From contig JAFXCV010000009.1 of NCBI GenBank assembly GCA_017521325.1, positions 1 through 36,435 on the forward strand: 36,435 nt of DNA. The letters run 5' to 3'. Source of the stretch: Oscillospiraceae bacterium (lineage in GTDB: Bacteria; Bacillota; Clostridia; Oscillospirales; Ruminococcaceae). Of the stretch, positions 24,436-32,452 are shown one piece after another. Each line of letters starts with the position of its first letter. The stretch's first letter is position 1. The notes beneath the pieces were generated by a model. That model saw only the letters and a program-made list of their open reading frames with translations, ran no database searches and was not told where the DNA came from. The translations under genes were made by a program, and so were the position numbers.

Positions 24436-24711
24436 TTATTCTTCTCTCATCTTAGCGAAGCAGTCGCTGCAGTAAACAGCACGGCCTTCGCTGGGCTGGA
24501 AGGGAACACGAGCCTCACCGCCGCAGCCTGCGCATGTTGCAGTGTAAAGTGTTCTTGCAGCCTTCGGTGCGCCCTTTCTTGCGCTGCGGCAGCTCTTGCA
24601 TCTCTGGGGCTCATGCTCAAGTCCCTTTTCTGCGTAGAATTCCTGCTCGCCTGCAGTAAATACAAATTCCGCTCCGCATTCCTTGCAAGTTAATGTCTTG
24701 TCTTCATACAT
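24436..24711 (-). CDS. Small zinc-ribbon protein with two CxxC pairs sets
   Basis: A 91-residue protein with two zinc-binding units. The first uses CKEC (residues 9-12) and CKSC (about 38-41); its TCKECGAEFVFTAGEQEFY pattern is the probable zinc-ribbon domain common in Firmicutes. The second uses CAGCGGEARVPF and CSDCF, similar to the CxxCxDRD-type finger. Such proteins are highly expressed in some gut Clostridia, but their function is unknown; nucleic acid binding is plausible. The start has GAGGT nine bases upstream. Transcription is leftward, with 131 bases to the sigma factor gene upstream. Confidence 0.9.
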   Translation of the reverse strand: MYEDKTLTCKECGAEFVFTAGEQEFYAEKGLEHEPQRCKSCRSARKGAPKAARTLYTATCAGCGGEARVPFQPSEGRAVYCSDCFAKMREE

Positions 24712-24842
24712 GATAGTTTACCTCACTTCAGTTATTTGTTTCGGACTACGGACGGAGTAAAACCGACACCTTTGATGAATCAACGCTCTATTTAAGCTAC
24801 AAGCCCTTTCTATCGAACCTGTCACCCGACAGGAAACGAACT

Positions 24843-25436
24843 TTATTCGAAGTACTCTGTACTTCTGACGGCACGCATCTTACGGCGTACCCTCTGCATG
24901 GCATTATCTACGGATTTCAGGCTGATTCCCAGCTGCTCCGCTGCCTTCGCATAAGTTGCTCCGGCAAGAATGCATTGCAGAATTTCCCACTCCTTCGCTG
25001 ACAGCAGCGCCATCACCTGCATACGGCAGTGGGCATAATTCTCCTTGTCCAGCAGGATGCTTTCGGGGGTTTCTGCATCTGCAAGTTCCCCTTTCTCATC
25101 CATGATCTGAACGATATCCGCAACAGGTGCCGCACAGCTTCCGCTGCGTCTGACCACGCTGCGCATTTTATTGATCATACAGGTCTGTGCAAACGCCGAA
25201 AAACTGCTGCCATGCTCCGGATCAAATCCGGACACCGCCTGCAGCAAGGCGATCAAGCCCTCCTGCATCAGATCCTCAGCGTCCACCAATGCTGACGCAT
25301 AACGTCCTGCATGATACCTTACAAGCTTCAGATACCTTTTCAGCAGAACTGCCTGTGCCTCCGCAGAGTGCAGTGCCAGCACTGCAAGCTCCTCGTCGGA
25401 AGCTCCTTCCAGCTCCACATGTGTTCGTTCCAGCAT
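24843..25436 (-). CDS. RNA polymerase sigma-70 family factor, SigH-like
   Basis: A 197-residue two-domain sigma factor. Region 2 spans about 30-95, with ALVDAEDLMQEGLIALLQAVSGFD for core binding and SSFSAFAQTCMINKMRSVVR for -10 recognition and melting. Region 4 spans about 140-190 as a helix-turn-helix, ATYAKAAEQLGISLKSVDNAMQRVRRKM. The overall pattern, length and the DAEDLMQEG motif are like sporulation sigma-H (Spo0H). In Bacillus sigma-H controls early sporulation and stationary-phase genes; many non-sporulating Ruminococci retain a copy. GGAGG precedes the ATG. A short hairpin CCTGTC/GACAGG (24818-24833) follows the gene but has no T run. I cannot distinguish SigH from a related alternative factor with certainty. 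Confidence 0.88.
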   Translation of the reverse strand: MLERTHVELEGASDEELAVLALHSAEAQAVLLKRYLKLVRYHAGRYASALVDAEDLMQEGLIALLQAVSGFDPEHGSSFSAFAQTCMINKMRSVVRRSGSCAAPVADIVQIMDEKGELADAETPESILLDKENYAHCRMQVMALLSAKEWEILQCILAGATYAKAAEQLGISLKSVDNAMQRVRRKMRAVRSTEYFE

Positions 25437-25459
25437 CGAAACCTCCGAAGTATTGCGTA

Positions 25460-26023
25460 TTATTCGGATACTGCGGCAAATTCAGCTCTGCCTTCAGAAA
25501 ACAGGTCGCCGCCCTGTGCATCATTTGCAACAACCAGAGGAAAATCCTCTATGTATAGGCGTTTCACCGATTCGCAGCCAAGATCCTCGAATGCGATAAC
25601 CTGCATTTCCTTGATGCATCTTGCAGCAAGTGCGCCCGCACCGCCGACTGCACAAAGATAAACCGCTTCATTCCTTGCAACCGCCTCACGCACCGCATCC
25701 GAACGCTCGCCCTTGCCGATCATTGCGGCAAGCCCGAGATCCAGAAGACGTGGTGCATACGGATCCATTCTTCCCGATGTTGTCGGGCCGCAGGAACCAA
25801 TGGGCTTTCCGGGAGGAGCCGGTGTCGGACCTGCATAATAGATCACCGCACCTTCAAGTGGAAACGGAAGCGTTCCGCCTTCGTCAAGCAGTGCCGCAAT
25901 TCGCTTGTGCGCCGCATCACGGGCTGTGTACACATAGCCTGACAGCAAAATCTTATCACCAATATGTAATTCCTTGGCGCAAGCCTTCAGATCTTGTGCG
26001 GAAATATGCCGAATCTCCGGCAT
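25460..26023 (-). CDS. Class I fumarase beta-subunit / C-terminal domain protein (TtdB/FumB-like)
   Basis: A 187-residue protein of the Fe-S hydro-lyase C-terminal family: beta subunit of class I fumarate hydratase or L-tartrate dehydratase. Diagnostic segments are GDKILLSGYVYTARDAAHKR near the N-terminus, VIYYAGPTPAPPGKPIGSCGPTTSGRMD in the middle (split about residues 63-90), MIGKG, and CAVGGAGALAA. The alpha subunit carries the 4Fe-4S cluster and is normally the neighbouring upstream gene, but no such gene is present here; upstream is the coiled-coil gene. The start at 26023 has GAGGTGA upstream. The 20-base gap suggests co-transcription with the coiled-coil gene. Fumarase versus tartrate dehydratase cannot be decided. 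Confidence 0.92.
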   Translation of the reverse strand: MPEIRHISAQDLKACAKELHIGDKILLSGYVYTARDAAHKRIAALLDEGGTLPFPLEGAVIYYAGPTPAPPGKPIGSCGPTTSGRMDPYAPRLLDLGLAAMIGKGERSDAVREAVARNEAVYLCAVGGAGALAARCIKEMQVIAFEDLGCESVKRLYIEDFPLVVANDAQGGDLFSEGRAEFAAVSE

Positions 26024-26043
26024 GAATATCACCTCAGAACAAA

Positions 26044-27528
26044 TTACTCGGAAACAGATGCCTCTGCATCCTTAATCAGCTCGCTCATATCGAAGGAGAA
26101 GTCACCGGGCTTCTTTTCGAGCTTCACACCGGACTTGTATTCTGTAGAAACATTGCCGGAAGCGTTTACAAACTTAGAAGAAGCAGTATTGTTCATGATG
26201 TCTTCCATGGTTTCTTCTTCAATCTTTGTGTTGGTTTCAACGCAGTCTCTTGCGTCTGCAACCACTGCACCTGCAGCCTTGATCTTTTCATCCATCAAAG
26301 AAGCCGCACGGCTCATCAACTCGCCTGCCTCACGGAAGCTCTTTTCGATGCCGTCAATCTCGATGGTCAGCATGGACTTGATGGTCGCTGTCAGCTGCTT
26401 TACTCTCTCCTGCTGTTCCTTGGCATCCTTCTTGATTCTGTCGGATTCCTTCTGTGCCTTTTCTGTTGCAGTGTTGAGAATCTCGTCAGCAGTTGCATTT
26501 GCAGTTGCCGCTCTCTCCTCAGCTGTCTTTACAATTCTATCCGCCTCAGCATTTGCATCAGCGATCTTCTTCTCAGCATATGCATCAGCATCGCCGACTG
26601 TCTTCTCAGCCTTTGCATTTGCCTCTGTTACGGTTGTTTCAGCCTGTGCATTCGCATCAGCAACAGTCTTTTCAGCCTGTGCATTTGCATCAGCAACGGT
26701 CTTTTCAGCCTGTGCATTTGCATCGGATACAGTTTTCTCAGCCCGTGCATTAGCGTCTGCAACAGCCTTTTCTGCCTGTGCCTTTGCCTGCATTTCAAGC
26801 TGAATTGCATTCTGCTGTGCCTGTGCAAAAATCGCACTCATATCAAAGCTCGGTGCAAAGCCTGTGGACTGGGAAGCCTTTGCTTCGAGTTCTTTAACCT
26901 TCTTCTTCAGCTCGTCGATCTCGCCGTCCTTGCCGGAAAGCTGTGCCTTTACGTCATCAAGATTCTTCTCAACCTCAGCAACAGCTGCATTCTTTGCCTC
27001 GATCTCAGCATTCAGCTTTTCCACTGTGCTGTTCATCTGCTGGTCATTGGATGCTGCAGATGCCTTCAGGGAATCATTCTCGCTTGTCAGCTGACCAATC
27101 TCTGCCTTGAGGCTTACGATCTCCTGCTGGTACTCACGAACCTTACCCTCGTCAATGCCGTTGCTCTTCACCTGCTCCAGTGCCTGCTTGAGTTTCTGTG
27201 CGTCAGCATTTCTTGCTTCCTTCTCTGCTGTAAGAGCAGCAGCAAGCTGAGATGCCTTATCCATCGCATCCTGAAGCTTCGCATCGCTCTGCGAAGCACG
27301 CTTTTCAGCTTCGCTCGCCTTGCGCTCTGCAGCCTCCAGATCACGTCTGTACTCCTTGATGAGCTCGGACTCGCCGGGGTCGAGTTCTTCGTCACGTTTT
27401 TTCAGTTCGTCCTCTAATTCGGTAATCTTTGAATTGAGTTCGTCTAAGTACGTCATAACGGAATCTTTTTCAAGACCGCCGGGTTTCAGTGTTGTTTTCA
27501 GTACACCGGATGGGATTTCCATTGCCAT
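26044..27528 (-). CDS. DivIVA-like coiled-coil protein with 11-residue (hendecad) repeats
   Basis: A 494-residue, almost entirely helical acidic protein. Residues about 10-45 (GGLEKDSVMTYLDELNSKI) resemble the DivIVA/GpsB N-terminal membrane-targeting motif. Residues about 30-230 are canonical heptad coiled coil rich in Glu, Lys and Ala. Residues 252-339 are eight consecutive 11-residue units of the type AEKTVADANAQ, diagnostic of a right-handed or straight coiled coil. A further helix and a polar tail (about 400-494) follow. No signal peptide or membrane segment. It lies immediately downstream of ftsZ with its own promoter, so a role in division-site or polar organisation is inferred. AAAGGAGAG precedes the ATG. 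DivIVA membership rests on the short N-terminal similarity only. Confidence 0.8.
   Translation of the reverse strand: MAMEIPSGVLKTTLKPGGLEKDSVMTYLDELNSKITELEDELKKRDEELDPGESELIKEYRRDLEAAERKASEAEKRASQSDAKLQDAMDKASQLAAALTAEKEARNADAQKLKQALEQVKSNGIDEGKVREYQQEIVSLKAEIGQLTSENDSLKASAASNDQQMNSTVEKLNAEIEAKNAAVAEVEKNLDDVKAQLSGKDGEIDELKKKVKELEAKASQSTGFAPSFDMSAIFAQAQQNAIQLEMQAKAQAEKAVADANARAEKTVSDANAQAEKTVADANAQAEKTVADANAQAETTVTEANAKAEKTVGDADAYAEKKIADANAEADRIVKTAEERAATANATADEILNTATEKAQKESDRIKKDAKEQQERVKQLTATIKSMLTIEIDGIEKSFREAGELMSRAASLMDEKIKAAGAVVADARDCVETNTKIEEETMEDIMNNTASSKFVNASGNVSTEYKSGVKLEKKPGDFSFDMSELIKDAEASVSE
26512..26775 (-). repeat. Eight in-frame 33-bp tandem repeats encoding hendecads
   Basis: Eight consecutive 33-bp units inside the coiled-coil gene. 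Each encodes A-E/D-x-x-V-x-D/E-A-x-A/E-x; the middle units (about 26644-26742) are nearly identical at DNA level, suggesting recent unit expansion by slippage or recombination. The outer units have diverged. Confidence 0.9.
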
Positions 27529-27599
27529 AGTTCAAGCTCTCCTTTACATAAGGTGGGATATACGCATAGTTAATCCCAACCATTTTTCATAATATAGTA

Positions 27600-27628
27600 A
27601 TTATACCACATTTTTTCTTATCTTGCAA
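27600..27628 (-). promoter_or_regulatory. Promoter of the DivIVA-like gene
   Basis: Minus strand: TTGCAA (27628-27623), 17 nt, TATAAT (27605-27600), about 70 bases upstream of the start. Confidence 0.85.
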
Positions 27629-27691
27629 GCGATTTTATGTAAAAATCGTCGGACATTTTTCGTGCATTATGAACAAAATTTTTCCAACATA

Positions 27692-27723
27692 TAAAAAATC
27701 CGGCTGATACAAACCAGCCGGAT
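27692..27723 (-). terminator. Intrinsic terminator of ftsZ (end of the dcw run)
   Basis: Leftward ATCCGGCTG/CAGCCGGAT (27723-27715 with 27706-27698) followed by TTTTTATAT, 12 bases after the ftsZ stop. It separates ftsZ from the DivIVA-like gene. Confidence 0.92.
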
Positions 27724-27735
27724 CTGAAAAATCAT

Positions 27736-28860
27736 TTATTTTCCGCCAAGGATTTCAAAGATTTCTTCCATGCTCATATCGCTCGGAGAGCTCTTTGTTG
27801 TGGGCATGCGACCGAAATCGAAGTCATCGAGCATCGGGTTGTCGATCGGAATGATGTCTTCTTCCTCTTCAACCTCTTCTGTTTTGCTGATCTTCTTGTC
27901 ATGTTCCTCAAAATCAGCTGCGATAACCGTAATTGTCATCTCATCCTGCATATCTTCCTTAAATGCAGCACCAAAAATAAACTGTACGTCGGGTGCAGCT
28001 GCATCCGTGATCATCTTGGAAGCGGTATCCACATCGGAAGCGAGGGTATCCTCGGACATTGCAACATTGATCAGCAGACGCTTTGCACCTGCGATGGATG
28101 TTTCCAGCAGCGGGCTGCTGATTACTGCATTTGCAGCCTGAATTGCCTTGTCCTTGCCAGCGCCGTGACCGATTGCCATATGCGCATAGCCTGCGCCCTT
28201 CATGGTAGTGGAAACGTCAGCAAAATCAAGGTTGATATAGCCCTCTTCCACGATCAGATCAGCGATGCTCTTTACACCGGTCTTGAGGATATCGTCAGAG
28301 AGTGCGAAGGATTCCTTCATTGTCAGGGGCTTTTCCAGACCCACGAGTAATCTTTCGTTGGGGATTACGATCAGGGAGTCAACATACTTCTTCAGCTCAG
28401 CAATACCCTTCTCAGCCTGCGCCATCTTCTGCTCACGCTCGAAAGCGAAAGGCTTAGTTACAACTGCAACTGTCAGAACGCCCATCTCCTGTGCAACTCT
28501 TGCAACAATGGGAGCTGCGCCCGTACCTGTACCGCCGCCCATGCCGGCTGTGATGAAAACCATATCTGCGCCCTTGAGTGCAGTTTCAATCTCTTCAATA
28601 TTTTCTTCAGCACTGTGCTGACCGATCTCCGGCTTATTGCCTGCGCCTCTGCCCTTGGTCAGCTTTGCACCGATCTGGATGCGGGTAGCTGCCTTGGAAT
28701 TTCTCAGAGCCTTTGCATCTGTATTGATTGTCACATATTCAATGTCATTCACGTCGGAATCTACCATGCAGTTCAGGGCATTGCCGCCACCGCCGCCGAC
28801 GCCGATCACCTTAATATTTACATCCGGATCGAATGCTTCCTCGTAAATGAAGTCCGCCAT
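27736..28860 (-). CDS. ftsZ: Cell division protein FtsZ
   Basis: A 374-residue tubulin-like GTPase that polymerises into the division ring. It has VIGVGGGGGNALNCM near the N-terminus, the tubulin signature GMGGGTGTGAAPIVA (about residues 106-120), NERLL and the synergy-loop region NLDFADV. The C-terminal linker (about 320-350) is short and acidic with an EEVEEEEDIIP stretch. The end, FEILGGK, departs from the usual conserved DIPxFLR-type peptide that binds FtsA, SepF or ZipA, which is worth noting because no ftsA is present in this cluster. AGGAGG precedes the ATG. It has its own promoter, 192 bases after ftsQ. Confidence 0.98.
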   Translation of the reverse strand: MADFIYEEAFDPDVNIKVIGVGGGGGNALNCMVDSDVNDIEYVTINTDAKALRNSKAATRIQIGAKLTKGRGAGNKPEIGQHSAEENIEEIETALKGADMVFITAGMGGGTGTGAAPIVARVAQEMGVLTVAVVTKPFAFEREQKMAQAEKGIAELKKYVDSLIVIPNERLLVGLEKPLTMKESFALSDDILKTGVKSIADLIVEEGYINLDFADVSTTMKGAGYAHMAIGHGAGKDKAIQAANAVISSPLLETSIAGAKRLLINVAMSEDTLASDVDTASKMITDAAAPDVQFIFGAAFKEDMQDEMTITVIAADFEEHDKKISKTEEVEEEEDIIPIDNPMLDDFDFGRMPTTKSSPSDMSMEEIFEILGGK

Positions 28861-28932
28861 TGTATTTCCTCCTACACACTTGTATTTCCATGTAAAAACA
28901 CTTATTTCACAAAGATTTCAATATATACATTT

Positions 28933-28961
28933 ATTTTAACACATTCAAGTACATTTTGCAA
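28933..28961 (-). promoter_or_regulatory. Promoter of ftsZ
   Basis: Minus strand: TTGCAA (28961-28956), 17 nt, TAAAAT (28938-28933), about 70 bases upstream of ftsZ. It gives ftsZ independent expression from the wall-synthesis genes upstream. Confidence 0.75.
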
Positions 28962-29052
28962 TACTTTTTTGATAAAAATAAATTTTTTCAGAATCACACA
29001 AGTTACATCATGGTTTTTCGTCGCTTTTTAACAATTTTGTACATAGTTTGCG

Positions 29053-29964
29053 TTATTCTGACAACGGTGCTTGCTCCTGTGTCGGTTCCATGGGAAGCCC
29101 TGTCAGGGGGTCCGTCGGCGGCTGCGTTGTTTCAGGTTCACGTTCCACATCCGCTTTATTGCGGAAGGAAATCTGGTTATTGCCGATCATCGTCAGGTAG
29201 CCTTCCTTATCGGCAGGATGCCTGCTGATGATGGACTGTGCGTAGGTGATCTTGTAGTCGATCTCGTCCCAGCTGCCCATATCAAATTCAAAACGATCGT
29301 CGAAATTAACAATGATATTATGGGGCTTCGTCATATCTACCGAACGGATGGGATAGGCAAGCTCGCCGTCTCCGATGAGCTTCATAAAGCTTGAAAGTAT
29401 TTTCATATCACGCTGGTCTTCGGATGTGATCCACTTGCCGACTACCGGATCTGCGGGTGAAAATCCTGTGATAGTCACGAGTCCATCCTGCGGATTCATG
29501 GCATTTTCAATGATCTTGCCCGACTCGCTTGTTACAAGCGTGCCGAAGTCATACTTAATATTATATGTGGGGACGCATTTTTTCACATTGATCAGAAGCG
29601 TATTCGGGAACTGTCTGCGTACGGTAATTTCCTCAACATTGATCAGGGAATCAAGCGCCTTCTGCTCCGCTTTTTTCAGATCAATACGCAGCAGGTTGTC
29701 ACCCGTGGAAATGCCCGTCGCCTGTGCAATTTCCTCCGCCTTGTACATTTTGGCGTCACCCGTTACCTCAATGCTTTCGATATTGAACAGCACCGTCATG
29801 GAAAGCGTAACGATCAATCCGACTGCAAGAAAAAACACAAGGATCGCATACAGTGCCTTTCCTCTGTCACGCCTTCTGATACGGCGCATATTCTTTTCGC
29901 CGTGAACGCCTGTTTTTTCCACGTCCCTCATACGCATTCTTCCTTTGGAATCTGAACTTCTCAT
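29053..29964 (-). CDS. ftsQ: Cell division protein FtsQ/DivIB
   Basis: A 303-residue bitopic membrane protein of the divisome. A basic cytoplasmic N-terminus (about 1-35, many Arg) leads to one membrane helix (about 37-60). The POTRA domain follows with FNIESIEVTGDAKMYKAEEI and TGISTGDNLLRIDLKKA, then VEEITVRRQFPNTLLINVKK, the typical FtsQ beta segment. A Pro/Thr/Glu-rich tail (about 272-303) ends the protein. FtsQ/DivIB links FtsL, FtsB/DivIC and the synthase pair FtsW-FtsI. It is 12 bases downstream of murA; AAAGGGG precedes the ATG. FtsL, DivIC and FtsI are not in the window. Confidence 0.93.
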   Translation of the reverse strand: MRSSDSKGRMRMRDVEKTGVHGEKNMRRIRRRDRGKALYAILVFFLAVGLIVTLSMTVLFNIESIEVTGDAKMYKAEEIAQATGISTGDNLLRIDLKKAEQKALDSLINVEEITVRRQFPNTLLINVKKCVPTYNIKYDFGTLVTSESGKIIENAMNPQDGLVTITGFSPADPVVGKWITSEDQRDMKILSSFMKLIGDGELAYPIRSVDMTKPHNIIVNFDDRFEFDMGSWDEIDYKITYAQSIISRHPADKEGYLTMIGNNQISFRNKADVEREPETTQPPTDPLTGLPMEPTQEQAPLSE

Positions 29965-29976
29965 AAATATTCCCCT

Positions 29977-31230
29977 TTATTTTCTGATGATTTCTGCGCC
30001 GATGCTCCGCAGTACTTCTTCGGGGGTTTCGTATCCCCTGTCGATATGATAGACATCGTGTATGATCGTTTCACCTGAAGCACACAGTCCTGCGATCATC
30101 ATTGCAGCACCGCCACGAAGATCGGTCGCCTCCACGGCAGCACCATGCAGGTTTTTCACGCCATGCACTGCTGCCACTCGTCCTGCGACCTGAATATCCG
30201 CCCCCATTTTCACAAGGGCGTCCACATGACGAAAACGATTTTCAAAGATGGTTTCCTCCACAAGCGTCGTGCCGTTTGCACGGCAGAGTGCCGCCATCAT
30301 GATCGCCTGTGCATCCGTCGGAAAGCCAGGATAGGGCATGGTTTTCAAAAGACCTACAGGATGCAGGTTTTTCCCTGTATGAAAACGGATGGAATCCTCT
30401 CCTGCGCTGACATGGCAGTTCATTTCCTCGAACACATCAAGGATGCTTGCCATATCCGCACATCTGACCTGCCGCAGCAGAATTTCGCCGCCCGTTGCAG
30501 CAACAGCGGCAAGCCATGTGGCAGCAACGATACGATCGGGCATGATACGGTATGTACAGCCCGACAAACGTTTTACGCCGGAAATGCAGATTGTCCCTGT
30601 GCCCTCACCGCTGATGCATGCACCGCACGCTCTCAGATAGCACACGAGATCGACGATTTCCGGTTCTCTTGCCGCATTGGTAATTGTCGTTTCGCCGGAT
30701 GCGGTAACCGCTGCAAGCAGGATGTTTTCCGTTGCACCCACGGAGGGAAAACGAAGATGAATTTTTGCGCCGTGCAGACCATTCGGTGTCGTGCAGTACA
30801 GGACTCCGTTTTCCTCACGGATTTTTACGCCCATACGCCGCAGTGCCTGTAAATGCAGGTTGATCGGACGTGGGCCAAGCTCACATCCTCCGGGATAGCC
30901 GAGCGTGCAGCTGCCCATTCTGCCGAGCACCGCACCGAGGAAAATGATGGATGAACGCATTTCACACATGAACTGTTCGGGAATCTCCGACGCATGCATG
31001 CTGCTCGCATCCACCGTCACGACATTCCCCTGCATTTCGCAGTGACAGCCGAGATTCGTCAGAATCCTGCATGCAGCATATACATCGGAAAGTCTCGGAC
31101 AGTTTTCAAGTCTGCTCACGCCGTCGCAGAGCAGCGTTGCCGCCGCTATGGGTAGTGCACTGTTTTTCGCTCCCTGTACGGTAATTTCACCTTCCAGGCG
31201 TCTGCCGCCCCTGATTACTAATTTTTGCAT
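29977..31230 (-). CDS. murA: UDP-N-acetylglucosamine 1-carboxyvinyltransferase MurA
   Basis: A 417-residue enolpyruvyl transferase that catalyses the first committed step of peptidoglycan synthesis, joining phosphoenolpyruvate to UDP-GlcNAc. The N-terminal QGAKNSALPI (Lys and Asn active-site residues), the catalytic loop GYPGGCELGPRPINLH with Cys116 (the fosfomycin target), and the GFPTDAQAIMMA and ENRFRHV segments are present. The length is normal. The start at 31230 follows AGAGGTGG; the in-frame GTG at 31239 lies within that site. It follows murG by 58 bases and precedes ftsQ, an arrangement found in Clostridia. Confidence 0.97.
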   Translation of the reverse strand: MQKLVIRGGRRLEGEITVQGAKNSALPIAAATLLCDGVSRLENCPRLSDVYAACRILTNLGCHCEMQGNVVTVDASSMHASEIPEQFMCEMRSSIIFLGAVLGRMGSCTLGYPGGCELGPRPINLHLQALRRMGVKIREENGVLYCTTPNGLHGAKIHLRFPSVGATENILLAAVTASGETTITNAAREPEIVDLVCYLRACGACISGEGTGTICISGVKRLSGCTYRIMPDRIVAATWLAAVAATGGEILLRQVRCADMASILDVFEEMNCHVSAGEDSIRFHTGKNLHPVGLLKTMPYPGFPTDAQAIMMAALCRANGTTLVEETIFENRFRHVDALVKMGADIQVAGRVAAVHGVKNLHGAAVEATDLRGGAAMMIAGLCASGETIIHDVYHIDRGYETPEEVLRSIGAEIIRK

Positions 31231-31288
31231 AAACGCCACCTCTTTCTATCATCATTCTATGACAGAAATCGGTTTCGGTGCGTATTTC

Positions 31289-32416
31289 TTAACTTTTTTT
31301 CAGCAGTGATTCCACCACATTCCAGATACGGTCCTCCGTATCCTTCACGGCAAGCGCAGCGGCATTCTGCGCCATATTGCGCAGCTTGTCACGATTCTGA
31401 TAAAGCTCCTCAATACGGGCAATCATATCCTCCGCTGTCACATTCTTCTGCTCGATGACGATTGCAGCACCGGCTTTTCCAAGGACATTGGCATTATGAA
31501 GCTGGTGGTTGCCCGTGACGATGGGGGACGGAATGAGGATGGAGGGCTTTCCGAGGGCTTCAAGCTCTGCAAGTCCCGTTGCACCCGAACGGCAGACAAC
31601 CAGATCCGCCGCCGCCATGCAGGTATCCATATCGTGGATGTACTCGCTCACACGGATACGGCTGCTCTTTTCGGGGATACCGTATTCCTGCATTTTCTGC
31701 GGAAATGTATCTTTCCCCATGCCGCCATAGCCATGGATATGATTGATGTCAAGCTTCTTCCCTGTGTGCCATTTGAGCACCTCTGCCATCGTGTCGTTGA
31801 TGCAGCCTGCGCCAAGGCTTCCGCCGAAGGAAAGCAGACAGAAACTGTCATCGAAGCCAAGCTCCGCCCTTGCCTGTGCCTTGCTTTTTTTTCGAAGCTC
31901 CGCACGGACGGGAAGTCCTGTTACAGTGTACTGTAAGCCCTCCTTATCGAAGAACTCCAGTGCTTCCTTTACAGTCAGCATCACATGGTCAACCTCCTTT
32001 GCAAGGAGGCGGTTGGTCATACCCGGATAGGCGTTCTGCTCGTGGATTGCAGTAGGGATTCCCATTTTTGCCGCCATGCGGATAATGGGTCCTGCCACAT
32101 AGCCGCCCGTTCCAATGGCAATGTCGGGCTTGAATTCCTTAAGAATCTGTTTTGCACGGCTGCCCGAGGATGCAAGATACCACAGTGCTTTGACATTTCT
32201 GCCGATGTTGACGGGCGTGAGCTTTCGCTGAAAGCCTGCAACCTTGATATGTTCAATCCGATAGCCCGCCTGCGGAATGAGTTTCGATTCCATACCATTG
32301 GGAGTTCCGACAAACAGGAATTCCGCATCGGGACAATGGGAGCTGATAATGCCTGCAATGGCAAGGGCGGGATTGATGTGTCCGCCCGTGCCGCCGCCTG
32401 CTAAAAGTACTTTCAT
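31289..32416 (-). CDS. murG: MurG: undecaprenyl-PP-MurNAc-pentapeptide N-acetylglucosaminyltransferase
   Basis: A 375-residue GT28 glycosyltransferase that adds GlcNAc to lipid I to give lipid II on the inner membrane face. The N-terminal glycine-rich loop GGGTGGHINPALAIA, the GTGGYVAGP motif, the HEQNAYPG segment, GGSLGA and the C-terminal CRSGATGLAELEALGKPSILIP UDP-binding region (split about residues 264-285) are intact. The start at 32416 has AGAAGGG eight bases upstream; the in-frame GTG at 32425 overlaps it. The gene lies between ftsW and murA. Confidence 0.97.
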   Translation of the reverse strand: MKVLLAGGGTGGHINPALAIAGIISSHCPDAEFLFVGTPNGMESKLIPQAGYRIEHIKVAGFQRKLTPVNIGRNVKALWYLASSGSRAKQILKEFKPDIAIGTGGYVAGPIIRMAAKMGIPTAIHEQNAYPGMTNRLLAKEVDHVMLTVKEALEFFDKEGLQYTVTGLPVRAELRKKSKAQARAELGFDDSFCLLSFGGSLGAGCINDTMAEVLKWHTGKKLDINHIHGYGGMGKDTFPQKMQEYGIPEKSSRIRVSEYIHDMDTCMAAADLVVCRSGATGLAELEALGKPSILIPSPIVTGNHQLHNANVLGKAGAAIVIEQKNVTAEDMIARIEELYQNRDKLRNMAQNAAALAVKDTEDRIWNVVESLLKKS

Positions 32417-32452
32417 ATGATTCACCCTTCTGTATAATAAGAATCGCAGCCG

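Noticed and set aside
24818..24833. Hairpin CCTGTC/GACAGG as sigma factor terminator
   Set aside because: Short stem without a T run in the leftward direction; not convincing as an intrinsic terminator.
26512..26775. Regular ~33-bp repeats resembling a CRISPR array
   Set aside because: The repeats are contiguous without spacers, in frame, and encode 11-residue coiled-coil units; no cas gene is near.
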